Positions 1 through 10,743 of a stretch of DNA of 64,000 bases are shown in pieces (the stretch's first letter is position 1; every line of letters starts with the position of its first letter). Source of the stretch: Paramyrothecium sp. XJ0827 (taxonomy: Eukaryota; Ascomycota; Sordariomycetes; Hypocreales; Stachybotryaceae); contig JAJFPB010000009.1 in the NCBI GenBank assembly GCA_020881915.1, positions 3,100,001 through 3,164,000 on the forward strand, in the 5' to 3' direction. Below the pieces are notes generated by a model. That model was given only the letters and a program-made list of their open reading frames with translations. It had not been told where the DNA came from and ran no database searches. The translations under genes were made by a program, and so were the position numbers.

Positions 1-355
1 ACGGCACTGGGAGGACGGGCTAGATCATAGTTGTGTCATAGATGGCACGCACTCGGCCGTGGTCGAATTCGGTCCCCACGATCATGAGTACACAAAAGCT
101 TTGCAGCACATTCAGAGTATGGCCAAGAGAGCTGTGGCGGCACCACTACCTCACCTAGACGAATCCGGCAATGCCATGGGACAACTTGATGAGGAAGACC
201 TAAAATGTCTTCGGGACCTACGACTATCCGATCCCGTTGGTAACAAGCGGCGCATCGAAGTCACCAAGGGGGGACTCTTTCGCAATGCGTCTGACTGGAT
301 TTTCGAAGACAATGTTTATAAACAATGGTACTACGGCGATCGGGTGGCCAGATGA
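1..355 (+). pseudogene. NLR-like (NACHT-type) N-terminal fragment, partial
   Basis: An open frame runs in from the window edge (frame starting at base 2) and stops at TGA 353-355. It has no ATG near its 5' end, so the real start lies outside. The translation contains a CLRDLR...DP...RIE.TKGGLF...WIFED segment. I recognise this from fungal NLR-like proteins as the linker just before the NACHT NTPase domain, where it normally runs into LLWIKGDPGKGKT. Here the frame ends after about 10 more residues and no P-loop follows, so the protein is truncated or broken. Family assignment is by motif memory only. An unrelated short protein cannot be excluded. Confidence 0.5.
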
Positions 356-532
356 CACGAACGTTACATTCATAAAGCTAGTCTCGTGGATGCTATGCTA
401 GTTTGTGTATGATAATCGGATCTATGCGGATCATCTCCACCGTTTACCAACAAGGTCGCCGTCGTCCCAGGACCTAAGACGGAGTCGCCAAAGTTTATCA
501 AGCTTTGGAAACTCTTTGTAAGGTCATGCTTG

Positions 533-2112
533 TTAGATCTCAATAATTACAGCAAACGGTTGCTGTGGCTGGCGGAAAATGGCCTCCGATGCCTTCATGC
601 TCTTTTGGTCTTGTGGCAGATTGTTGAACTCCAAGGCCATGATCAACAGCACAACAATAATGCAGAACTCAAGAGTTGCTAGCCTGCGGCCTGGGATCAT
701 GTTAGAAGTCGTCGGATGATAAGACAAAAGGAAAACATAACATACCAAAACAGCCGCGCAGACCTCCACCAAATGCGAGAGAGGGGATCGCGTATGCATT
801 GAATACTTCAATCCCTGTCTCTGCGACCTTAGTAAGCCATCGTTCTGGCTCAAAGATATCCAGCCCCGGCGCCTTGGAGGCTCCGCCAAGAAGAGAAGCG
901 TAGGTCGCCCTTGCGCCTTCACTACTGGGGCTGTGCTTGGCATTCTCTGTAGGGTACAGATCGTGGTCGATGTGAAAGTTGAGCAGGACCTCGGCGCCTT
1001 TCGGGACGTGGAATCCGTGTATCTGCGTGTCTACCATTGCCTTTCGGACGCTTCCCTTGGCCGTGCCGGCTAGCCTAAATGTCTCCTCGATCACGGCGTC
1101 TAGGTAAGGAATGTCCGTGTCTAGGATTTGCTCTGCCGATGGTTGTGAGACGCCGGGGAAGGAAGCCTTCGAAGAAGCACGCAGATGTGCCTGGGTCTCG
1201 GGGTACTTTTCCATGAATTTACAAAACCACGCCAGTGTGTTCGCAGTTGAATCGTGGCCCTGCGGTTTGAGCCGTTAGTCGGCGTGCGCAGCATGAGAAA
1301 AGATGGGGAGGGGGATGTATACCGCAACAAGCATGAGCAGGATCTCATCCAGAATCTTTTGATCATCGATTGGGTCCAGCAGCGTCTCGCCTGCCTTTTC
1401 GGCCTGCACCATACGCCGACGAAAGACAAGATCCATGATGCATGTATCGGGCGCGTCTTCTTCCCTCGAGCCAGATTGCAGATACTCGGAATAACGATCC
1501 ATAGCGTCCTGAGTGAGCTTCTTGATCTCTGTGGTGACGAGCCTCCGAAACTGCCTGTACCGGGGCTTGAACGTCTCCAACTTCTGGTTCCACACCGGCG
1601 CCATGGTCCTCGCGTTCCTCGCAATGACGTTTTCAATGTATGCCAACTCCGACATGATGAAAGTTTGGGCCGGCGCTTGCTGGCCCCTGGTGGGATCATT
1701 GAGCTGCGCAGCCGTCATTTCTAGCGCGGACGTCGTCGTGCCCAGATGCTTGCCCAGCAGGGAGACCCAGATGATGTCGAGAGTGGCGTTCTTGAGGTCG
1801 TCCACTACGTTGAAGGGCTGCTTCTTGCAGATGCGTGCCCTGAGGCGCCACAGCTCCAGCAGGTCCGCGGCGACCTTGTACACGGCGGGGACGGCCACCT
1901 TTCGAAGGAACTCGGGGCGCATGGCGTCCGACCACAGTCGCTTCTGGGCCTTGAGCGCCGGTGTGGTGAACTGGCTGAGTGTGCCGTGCGGGAACATGGG
2001 CGCGAAGAATTCGGCGGCCGAATCGGCCTTGTCAAACTCCTTCTGGCGCCGAATTAGGATATCCTGAACCTCAAAGAAGTCGTCCACGACGATGAAGAGG
2101 CGCAGCATGGTG
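533..2112 (-). pseudogene. Cytochrome P450 lacking its N-terminal ~90-100 residues
   Basis: A P450 monooxygenase reads on the minus strand in three exons: about 2112-1323, 1259-746 and 690-533, with GT-AG introns of 63 and 55 nt. Motifs in order are the I-helix AGHDST formed across intron 1, ExxR as ETFR, PERW as FEPERW, and the heme loop FGGGLRGCFG completed across intron 2 with Cys present. From the I-helix to the C-terminus it looks functional. The membrane anchor, proline hinge and first roughly 90-100 residues are missing. The first recognisable P450 residues (LRLFIVVDDF) directly abut an SDR in another frame. I infer a deletion that fused two neighbouring genes out of frame, so the protein is probably not made as a working enzyme. 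Confidence 0.75.
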
Positions 2113-2757
2113 ACCTTCGCTGGAGACGATGACGATCCGCACATCGTCTTCCGAGCTCCTTTTCGTGGAAATCAACAAGGGCACGAGCAGTCGAGCCAGG
2201 AGGGCATGGCCTAGGTAGTTGACTCCAAAATGTACCTCGTAGCCTTCCACTGTGCGCTCGGGGACCACGCGCAAAACACCCGCGTTGAGGATCAGAATGT
2301 CGAGCCGATCTTCCTGCGCAAGTACATCGGCCGCGCATTTCCGGACACCTTGAAATGAGGACAAGTCCAGGTCGGCAAACTTGATGGTGGTTCGTTGGGG
2401 CGCATCCGGTCCCGATTCTGGCTGTTCGCTCCCGTACGCCTCGTGCAGGATCCTCTCGGCCAGAGACTGCTTGATGGCATCTTCTCTAGGGAGGTCTGCT
2501 ATGTAGATGCGAGCCGGCCGGCCATGTCGAGCCAAGTCAATGGCCGTCTGCCGACCCAAATCGCCCGCCGCTCCGGTGATGAGGACGACTTTACCCGCCA
2601 GCGATGGAATATCTCGCGCGGGGTCAAAGGCGGGGGCGTCTTTCTCAACTTCGTTGCGCGAGCCAAGCAGTACGACGCGGTTCAGATCTCGAAAGAGACC
2701 CATAGTGACGGCGATAAAAACGAGTGCCCCAAGACCCAAGGCGATGGAGAAGAGCAT
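2109..2757 (-). pseudogene. Short-chain dehydrogenase, N-terminal half only
   Basis: ATG at 2757 opens a protein with an N-terminal hydrophobic segment (about residues 2-22). A Rossmann fold follows, with TGAAGDLG cofactor loop, DLD after beta-3, LILNAG (NAG motif) and NYLGH, and it reaches the beta-5 strand IVIVSSEGHH. SDRs continue with a catalytic YxxxK about 15 residues later and around 100 more residues. Here the similarity ends near 2110 and the frame runs into unrelated residues ending at 2071. The downstream DNA becomes a P450 in a different frame. The catalytic Tyr/Lys and C-terminal substrate loop are therefore missing, and the enzyme should be inactive. The anchor suggests a membrane-tethered retinol-dehydrogenase-like SDR, but the substrate is unknown. 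Confidence 0.7.
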
Positions 2758-3535
2758 GACCCTGAGAGGAGGTGGGGGGATGCCTTGCTGCCTCTAATGT
2801 ATCGCGAGCTATTTGAGACACCGTGCAGAAAAGTATCCCTGACGGTGGATGGTTGCATAAGCTGCCGGCCCACGGACCGCCAACATTTCATATAAGGTGG
2901 GCAGCAGCGAGGCACCCTATAAGAAGGCCTAGATAAGACGCGGCCCCCAAGTACTACGTACGACTAGGCTGTTGCTACTACACAAGATCAAATGCTTGAG
3001 GGCATCATTCAGGCCGTGGAGCCTATAACACCACGGATAAAAGGGTCGATAACAGCATACTACTCAAGGACTTAGGGCCAAGGCCTCACTCTGTGCTCTT
3101 GGCTCCCTGCCCTCGTTGGGTCGACTCTCTCTGCCAAATCCTGATGGTACCCTACATCTGTGCCTTACTCGTTGGTTTGCGCAATAGCCGCAGCCTCAAG
3201 TCATTGTCTACTCACAGTGACTTCACCCACACTTGTTCTAAAAGGCGCGGAGGATTCTGCACTCAGCTGCAGGCCATGCCGCACTGTTCGATGCTACTTA
3301 TCCTTCGTCTCCGGAAGCGTCGAGACCCTGTGCCTGCCTCGAAGCAAAAGAAGGGAGAGGGAGAAAAACCTGGATCGCAGTTCGCCGCGTGGTTTTCCGT
3401 TCCTCATCCCTCCGTCCCTCGTCCCGGCTTGAAAGGTCAGAGATCCCAGAGCACTGCCAACATCATCCGCTCAGGACTGTACCAAGCCGTCTCTGCCTTC
3501 TTGTACAGTTCCGTACGCTACGGTCGACTGCCAGT
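2758..3535. other. Intergenic, divergent promoter region
   Basis: This is non-coding space between the SDR start (minus) and the membrane-protein start (plus). Only short open frames without family similarity are present. A pyrimidine-rich stretch precedes the ATG at 3536, as is usual for fungal promoters. No specific regulatory site could be defended. Confidence 0.5.
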
Positions 3536-4997
3536 ATGAGCGTGTCGCCGGGTCAATCCGCTCCCCCCGGGCTCGTCCCCACCGAGCCCTTGTCAGATCT
3601 CCAGATCTCCCCCAACATCATTAGCTACAACGCGTTTGAGGTACGTCCCTAGCGTCGAGGAAGCGCGCATGGGAGAACGAGCAGCAATTGTAACAGTCAT
3701 CGTGCTTCAACAGGTCGTTCTTTGGGTCGGCTTCGCCCTCTGTGTCGCCGCCAGCATTCTTCGAATCGTCAGCAGACTCGTATGCTTCAGGAAGCTATTC
3801 ATCGAGGATTACCTCATTATTTTATCGATGGGTATCCTGGTTGCCATCGTGGGGATACTCCACCGGTTCTTGTCGGACATCTACTACATGATGGCCCTCC
3901 AACGACTCCAAGTCATGCCCGGTCCCGAGACTCCCGACAGGGTCATGAACGCCGTCAAGCCCAGTGGTGTGCTCTCCATCCTGTTCATGGTTAGCGTCTG
4001 GATGGTCAAGGCAAACCTCCTCGTCTTTTTCGGTCGTCTGGGTCGCCAGATCAAGTCCTATACAATCTGGTGGTGGATTGCCTTTGGCGTGGTCATTTCT
4101 TGCGGGATCGTCAATATTGGCTTGATACCGTACAAGTGCCTCTTCGGAAACTATGCCTACGTAACCACTGTCTGTGGTTCTCCATCAGAGGTCAATCATA
4201 TCCAGGAGCTGTATAAAGGCTCTATATCTGTCGACGTCCTGTCCGACGTAGTCAGTAAGTCTCCCTCTCTGCTCGCGACCCACGTCCAGTGCCGTTTCAC
4301 TAACAGCGCCATAGTTATATGCTTTCCTCTGGTGATTGTTTGGAACAACAAGGTGACTCTTCGCCAAAAGCTGTTCCTCTCAGCCATCTTCTTGCTAGTT
4401 TCTTTCAACATCGCCGTCACCATCATCCGTGGCAGCACGTTTGGCGGTCTCTATGGAACTACGGACAAAGACGATGTCAAAGTCTTTGACATTGCTTGGA
4501 TGCTTTTCTGGTTCTATATGGAGCTCACTGTTTGTACGTCAGCTCTTGCTGCCTCCTAGGGAACTTGTGCTAATCACGTCGATTCGGCAGCAATCTTGGT
4601 CGCCAGCATCATTTCGTTCCGTTCCCTGTGGGTCACTCAGAGAGGACAGATGAAGAGCCAAAAGGCACTGCAGCATCAGACTCCAGAGACCAGCGGCATG
4701 AGGCAGCGTGCCTCAGAGTCCACGCCGCCCAGGCGCAAGAACATGCACACTCTCCTAGACACGCTACACACCCTAGAGGGGACAAACATCGATACGGAAG
4801 ACGGTACGTATATTCCCCTGGACGAGCCTACTTCTCATCTCCATGCCTCCCATGAGTTTGGAAACAGGGGTGTACACGACGGCACCTTCCCAACCCTCTT
4901 CCAAGCCACCACGCACACTCTTGGCCACAAACGTCAGGGTTCAGACCCGTTTGAAAGTCGAGGGTCCGACAAGAGAGTCTCGAGGCAGAACGTGTGA
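3536..4997 (+). CDS. Rhodopsin-domain integral membrane protein (PTH11/SAT4-like)
   Basis: Four exons join in phase: 3536-3640, 3714-4254, 4315-4533 and 4591-4997, with introns of 73, 60 and 57 nt. The protein has a short polar N-terminus, about seven hydrophobic helices, and a soluble C-terminal tail of about 115 residues rich in Ser, Thr and His. Features typical of the fungal rhodopsin-domain family are R-x-x-SR before the third helix, FIEDYLIILS after helix 2, and an LLVFFGRL segment. The family includes the PTH11 surface receptor and many uncharacterised seven-helix proteins, so a sensing role at the plasma membrane is inference. All splice sites and frames are intact, which contrasts with its damaged neighbours. 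The start was chosen because it opens the exon that joins in frame to the first helix. Confidence 0.8.
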
Positions 4998-5495
4998 TGG
5001 AACGTCGCTTGGGCGGCTGTTCGCGATCGAAAGCGTCTGCCTGTGTTTTCTTGAAATCCTTGATGTCTAGTTTTGGCGGGGATTACCTCTCCTTTTGTTT
5101 CTATCTCTTTCGTTGTTTCTTTACATCTTTTTCTCTTAAATGGGAAAGTTAAAAGCCAGTACTAGATGGATATGGGATGCATAGTCTTTTATGGAAAAAT
5201 ACTGCGGGTAGCTCTTCGCCGCTTTCTCAATTAATAATCAAAAGGGCAGCGATAGATCGATGCAGGCGCAGATTTACAGTGCAGTAGATTCACGTCCCGG
5301 GAAGCCATGCCATTCCAACGCGCTAGTGGTTCGTACGCAACCTTTTCGATGGACGTGACAGTGAAGTCAGAATGAGTAAGTAATTTGCCTCACGCATGGC
5401 CTCTCTATCCGCCTAGATTGGTTGTCCACTCGGGCATTGTGACAAGTAAGAAAGTGGTACTGGCTCAAGACACATATACTAAGATTCTTCTATAT
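4998..5495. other. Intergenic, convergent 3' regions
   Basis: This lies between two convergent genes. It is T-rich just after the membrane-protein stop (5060-5130), as expected of a fungal 3' UTR. No gene or repeat was recognised. Confidence 0.5.
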
Positions 5496-6990
5496 CTACT
5501 TGTCCAATTCTACGGCATCAAAGTCCAGAACGTCAGTCTCCAGCCTCTCAAAACATGCCTGAAGCAACTCCTTGGCTTCGGCAGAGCGCGGCGTCATCTC
5601 TATCTCAAAAGGCTTCAGCTTAGTTAACAAGCCTTCTATTGTTGTAATCATGAGTCAATTGCACCGTATGAAGGCAGGTTTTGCACTCAATTTTTACTTA
5701 CGAATTTTGTCCTCTAGCCGCAAAGGAGGTGACGAACGAGCTGGCGACAGGTTGAACCCCCATATTGTCCTCGCAAGGACGATGAAGAGAGCCGACTCGG
5801 CAACATGGATGCCCTGGCATATACGCCGGCCGAAGCCATAATGGACATGATCGCGCTGTCGATAGTCTGGGTGGTTTGCGCTGCCGGAGGCGCTCAGAGT
5901 GTTGTGGAAGTACCGTTCTGGTCTAAAAACATCTGGATCCCCGTACAAGTCTGCATCACGATGTATAGCCGTGTAGTTTGCAAAGACAGTGGTTCCACGT
6001 GGAATTTTGAACCCGGCGTGCGTGTCTTCAACTGTGGGTACGTGCGGCACACCCAGACTCGTAATTGGAGCCCACCGATGCATTTCTTTGATGAGGGCAC
6101 GAAGATATGGGAGGTCTGCTTCGTCATCCCACGTGGGTAGACGGGAAGGGCCCACGACCCTGTCGATTTCTGGTCATGTCTTGTCAGTAGATCCCCGGGA
6201 TCAGCCTGAAAACGTAACTTACCTTCTTGCGCGGCGTGAAGAGCACTCGGGTTCATGGCCAGGACCTTGTAAAAAACCTGTAGAGCACCACTTGTGGTAT
6301 CAGAGCCAGCACCAATGACCATGCTCATGATTCCAATCATTTGCTCTTCGGTAATGGCTTCCCCATTTTCTTGCATTTCAATCAGATGGGCTGCGAAGCA
6401 ACTTGGAGCGTTGCATTGGGCGATCTGCTTCTTGACCGTGTTCAAGAATGCTTGATGCAGCGCCGAATCACGGGCGCGCAACTGCTGAGCGATCCTGACC
6501 CAAGGCTGAAACACTTCGGGCAGTTTCTCCAGGAATGGGAAGAAGTCAATCAGCATTGTTCCCGGCTGAAAGACTTAAGAGTGTTAGTGGATTTATGCTG
6601 TGATGTCCTTTATTCTCATATTTCACTCACAGCGCAGTATCTCCTCCCAGACTTGGAATATATTCAGCATGATTGGGTGGTCCAGGTCATTCAGTCTAGT
6701 TCCGTAGACTGCGCTGAATAGAACACTGATTGTGAAACGCTCAAGCTGTACGAAAAAGCTCTTGGGCTCATCTAAAATCCTATTCAGCAGAACCACAGAC
6801 TCATACTCTTGGCTCTTCCTGAGCTTGAGGGACTGTTTGTGACTGAGCAGCCTGTGGTTGATACTTCGGAGCCATCGGAATTCTGGGCCGACTCCTTGAG
6901 CGGCCAGCCTCCAGGGCCAGGACCGCCGGCGGAAGCCATTTGGAGAGGGTCTATCAGAGTACTCGTGGATACTGGCTAGCCTGGTTCCAC
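5496..6990 (-). pseudogene. Cytochrome P450, N-terminally incomplete
   Basis: Four minus-strand exons join in phase: about 6990-6631, 6573-6223, 6169-5702 and 5635-5496, with introns of 57, 53 and 66 nt. Motifs are YSDRP near the start, I-helix GAGSDTT, ExxR as EMHR, FRPERY and heme loop GFGRRICQG. The C-terminal domain therefore looks complete. Before YSDRP about 80-100 residues (membrane anchor, hinge) are expected, but an in-frame TAA occurs at 7018-7016 and no convincing upstream exon was found. The stretch around the expected YG..WR/K region is also divergent. The gene is either 5'-truncated or has an unusual first exon I missed. Recognisable similarity is to the fungal polyketide or O-methylsterigmatocystin oxidoreductase-like P450 group. 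It is not adjacent to a biosynthetic core gene. Confidence 0.65.
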
Positions 6991-7511
6991 TTGAGAGATT
7001 TTTATATTGAAAGAGTTAAAAGATGACATTAATCACTAAGAATTTGGCTTGACCTGATCCAGCATGATCCGTATCTTTTGACTGGCTTCATCAGCCACAT
7101 ACTGACATGCCATGACTTAAGTGAGTGAGGCTATTATTCATATCAAGTATACGCTCGGATCTTATCTCTTGGTTTCCGGTTGTCAGAACAATCCTGGTCT
7201 AAACTATGGGGAACGCGGCCATGAGCTCGGGCAGTTTCTGTGTCCAAATATCATGTTTGTCTCCAGTTTGTACTACAACTAACCAATCCATTATCTGCAC
7301 GCACTGCCGTCCGAACTAGGTGTCTCAAGGGGATCAGAGAACTAGATTATCCAATCAATAAAGCTTGCGAATATGACGAATGAACAGTTGCGTCTTACGC
7401 CATCTTCTAAGGTTCTTCTTCTCTTCATTAAGATCAATCTTTGGTACTTTAACCGGGCGATGCGCATTTTGTTTGAACGTCGTTAATAATGTTTATTCCA
7501 TCACACTTACA
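6991..7511. other. Intergenic
   Basis: No gene was recognised. It includes the likely promoter of the transporter pseudogene and any missing 5' part of the P450. A short minus-strand frame around 7110-7045 could not be connected to the P450 with confidence. Confidence 0.4.
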
Positions 7512-9182
7512 ATGGTTTCATCTACTGTTCCAAGACAAAAGTGGTGGAGGATTCAATGGTATTCTAACGACGACACGCCAGAGGAGCGTAAACTCCTCGT
7601 TAAATTAGACCTAATAGTGGTCCCATTCGCCATCCTCGCCTACTGGGTCAAGTACATTGATCAAGCCAATCTCAGTATGTAACTAACAATTAAAGCCTGG
7701 TGGTCAAGTGCTAACAGCTTATTACCAGACAATGCCTATGTTGCCGGGATGGAAGAGGATCTTGGTTTCTATGGAAATGAACTTGTTCAGCTCCAGACCA
7801 TGTACATAGTCGGAGCTGTAGTTGGCATAATTCCATTCATGTTTCTCTTTACATATATTCCTATGCATTGGACAATTCCATTCATGGATATTATGTGGGG
7901 TATCTTCACTCTCTTGTAGTACTGAGGAAAATCTTTCGGGGAAATGGCCGTATACCGGTTCCTTGTAGGGTTCTTTGAGGTGAGCTAAGTCTATTGCGCG
8001 TTACAGCTGACCATTTGTTAATTATTATTGCGTTATAAACTAGGCTGCCTTTTTCCCAGCTATACATTATGTCTTTGGTAAGTGGCCTTTCCATAATTCC
8101 AAAGTCATGAAATAGCAACATATATATTAATATTTTCTTAGGCTCTTGGTATCGTGGCCACGAGATTGCACGTCGAGGAGGGCTCTTCTACATAGGTCTG
8201 AATCTCGGTACTCTGACAGCAGGCCTTGTTGCGTTGGGCGCTTCGGCTCGATTGGAAGGCGTCAACGGTTTAGCAGGGTGGCATTGGATGTACATCATTT
8301 GTGCCCTTATTACTTTTCCAGTGGGTATACTTGGATATTTCTTGCTTCCTGGTACTATCGACTAACCTAACCGCTGGATACTAAACCAACAAGATATTGA
8401 CTTGGCCAAGAAACGCTTGGAAAGAAGCGGACATATTACAACCGGAACCTTCAAACTTGGGCATTTGAAGAAGATTTTTCAAAGTCCGCAATTCTGGACA
8501 GTAATTCTCGTTGATACTCTGTTCTGGAATGCTAGCATTCACAAGAGCGCAGGCAGTTATCTTCTCTGGATCAAGAGCCTGCAACGATTTAGCAAGGTTA
8601 AAGTCAACGAACTCGGGACTACTGCCCCTGCACTCGGAATTTCATACAATATCGTGGTATGCTTTGCCTCTGACTTGATAATTGGCCCAGCTTGGGCAAT
8701 TACATTTGCGTCTGCTATGAACGCGTTAGGGCTTGTCATTTTGATCATATGGAAAGTTCCAGAAGCTGCATTATGGTTTGCATTCTCCACTATGTACTAG
8801 TCTAATGCACTTTCAAGCGTGCTTCATGGCTGGGTCAATATGCTGCTTCGTGACTCTCCTGAGCAGCGGTTATTTACCTTGGTCTTGATAACCATCATCG
8901 CCCAATCTTCAACAGCGTGGACTCCTTTACTCACTTTCCCTACAGTTGAGGCTCCAAGTTACCCCAAAGGGTTTTCATTCTGCCTGGGATGTGCTTTGGC
9001 GCTCATCGTCGCCACCCATATTCTAAACCAATATATCAAACGAAAGAAGTATGCAAGGTTCTTTAGTTTAAAGATAATGCATTAGCTAATAAAACCATAG
9101 GCCTGAAACTGAGGATGATTCTTCGCTTGAAATAGCAGCAGAAGATGTGAAAAACACTACAGCCAAGGAAGACAAAGTTTGA
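7512..9182 (+). pseudogene. Allantoate-permease-like MFS transporter with four nonsense mutations
   Basis: Five exons keep canonical splice sites and phase: 7512-7674, 7729-7979, 8044-8077, 8142-9048 and 9101-9182. The protein belongs to the anion:cation symporter (Dal5/allantoate permease) branch of the major facilitator superfamily, shown by LLVKLDL..VPFA, KYIDQANL, AYVAGM, YRFLVGFFE, GSWYRGHEIARRGG and GLAGWHWMYIICAL. It would have been a 12-helix plasma-membrane importer of small carboxylates, ureides or vitamins. In-frame stops occur at 7917 (TAG), 7923 (TGA), 8363 (TAA) and 8798 (TAG). At each, one C-to-T change from CAG, CGA, CAA and CAG explains the stop and restores the expected family residue class. 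There are no frameshifts. The loss therefore looks recent and is of the RIP/deamination type. Confidence 0.85.
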
Positions 9183-9629
9183 ACCAAAATGGTATCTATT
9201 TGTGCTTGGCTAGGCTGGATTGAAGGACACCGCGACAAATCCATTCAGCTCATCACTACGACGCATATCATAAAGGGTTTCTTAAACACAAGAGTCAAAC
9301 AAATCTGCCTGGTGTCTGATGAATCAACTAGACGATTGTCGAGGCTATCACTGAGCTAGGCAGATTTGGTAGTATATTGCAGTTAACGTTTCAAAAGATA
9401 CATATTCAATCACAACTTTTCTACCTCCGTAGAACAAAAGAGTTCAATTAGTTGCCGGTCTGGCTAATCATCGCGCACCCCTGCTGCGCAGCACGGACAG
9501 ATACCTTGTCATCCACATCCTTGTGTTGAGTGTGTGCGAGGAAATGGCCTCACCTTTAGACCACACAGGCAGGAATAACATAACTGTAAGTATACATAGC
9601 TTGGTAGGCAACCTTCTTGTTAGAATAGG
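9183..9629. other. Intergenic, possible lost 5' part of the HET relic
   Basis: No gene was recognised. If the following HET-like relic was once complete, its HET domain (YxALSYxWG) should lie here, but I could not find it in any frame. Confidence 0.4.
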
Positions 9630-10743
9630 ATGCAGGCAACACTTCAATATTTTGTTTCCTTGAACTCCGAACTGAAGATTCGATCGAATGATTATCTCTA
9701 TATGTTGCTTCGAATGTGTGCCACTCTACGGATCGCGTCAGATGGCAATGAAGACGGAGAAGATGAAAACTTAATTTGCGCGTTGCTTCGTGTGTCAAAT
9801 CACTTCAAGGCCACCGATGCACGAGATAAGTTGTTTCCCTTGCTGGGTCTCTGTCAGGAACACAATACCCTCCTGTCCGACTATACCAGATCGGCCAAGG
9901 AAGTGTTCATGGACCTTGGTGAAACCAGTATACGACAGCATTCACGGATGGCTATAGATTCACCATTAGAGATATTATACGGAAATCGACATAGTAAAGC
10001 GGTAATAGGGCCGTCGTAGACACCAGAACCATGTGGCAGGGATATCATTTCGGTACTCTGGGACGTGCATTACTTTTGGTCGGCGGCTGGCGGCACAGGC
10101 GAAATCGACTCATTTTCAATTGATGCCGGCGAAGGACTACTCAACCTGACAGACATTTCCATCGGTACGGCGCATGAGGTCATTGGGCCATTAGAGAGGG
10201 GAGAAATCAGCGAGGTCAGACTGGGTAAGCCGACCCGGCGACTATACAAGTCATTAAGTTGCCCGGAAAACTGGCAGCAACACTCTCATCGGATGCTTGG
10301 GAGACCTTCTGGAGAGCGCTCTTAGAGGATATGGACGCGATCGATATCGATAACATTACAAGGCCAGCTCCGGAGGCGTTATGGCATCAGGCAAAGGTTA
10401 TATTTGGACTCGGCTTGATTCCTAAAGACATCCTGCTAGATCACCCTGACTAAGTTAGATATTCCCAATTAATTCACAATTTTAAGTAATAAGGATTGAC
10501 TAACCTACCAGAGCGGTGCTTCTTCACTACCCACACTGGCTACATGGGGATTGGTCCATACGAAATGAGAATCGGGGACCTGGCCGTTGTCTTCCTTGGA
10601 GGGGGTATTGTTTTGTCCTTCGCCCAGTAGGGCCATATTTTCAGTTAGTTGGAGACGCTTATATCCAAGGCGTTATGGGAAGAGGCCTGCTGAAGGAAGT
10701 AGAGGATAGTAAAGCATCAACGCAGACTTTCACTCTCTATTAA
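9630..10743 (+). pseudogene. HET-domain (heterokaryon incompatibility) protein relic
   Basis: Three frames hold consecutive pieces of one family. Bases 9630-10016 contain ATDARDKLFPLLGLC and LLSDYTRSAKEVFMDLG, the segment that follows the HET domain. Bases about 10065-10450 carry a middle part in two frames: SFSIDAGEGLL then, after a shift near 10255, TDAWETFWRALLEDMDA-like residues. Bases 10516-10743 carry the C-terminal hallmark FFTTHTGYMGIGP then, after a +1 shift in the G run near 10600, LRPVGPYFQLVGDAYIQGVM. There is a stop at 10017 and the N-terminal HET domain is not visible, so this is a decayed gene. HET proteins trigger cell death on non-self fusion; this copy should be inert. Confidence 0.7.

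Noticed and set aside
533..943. Continuous 136-codon minus frame as a separate gene
   Set aside because: Its 3' part is exon 3 of the P450 and the rest is intron and out-of-frame exon 2.
1254..2067. Plus-strand open frames of 100-180 codons over the P450
   Set aside because: They lie opposite exons with clear P450 motifs and have no family similarity of their own.
3093..3540. Plus-strand frames of 90-150 codons upstream of the membrane protein
   Set aside because: They overlap each other, lack any domain and lie in a pyrimidine-rich promoter region.
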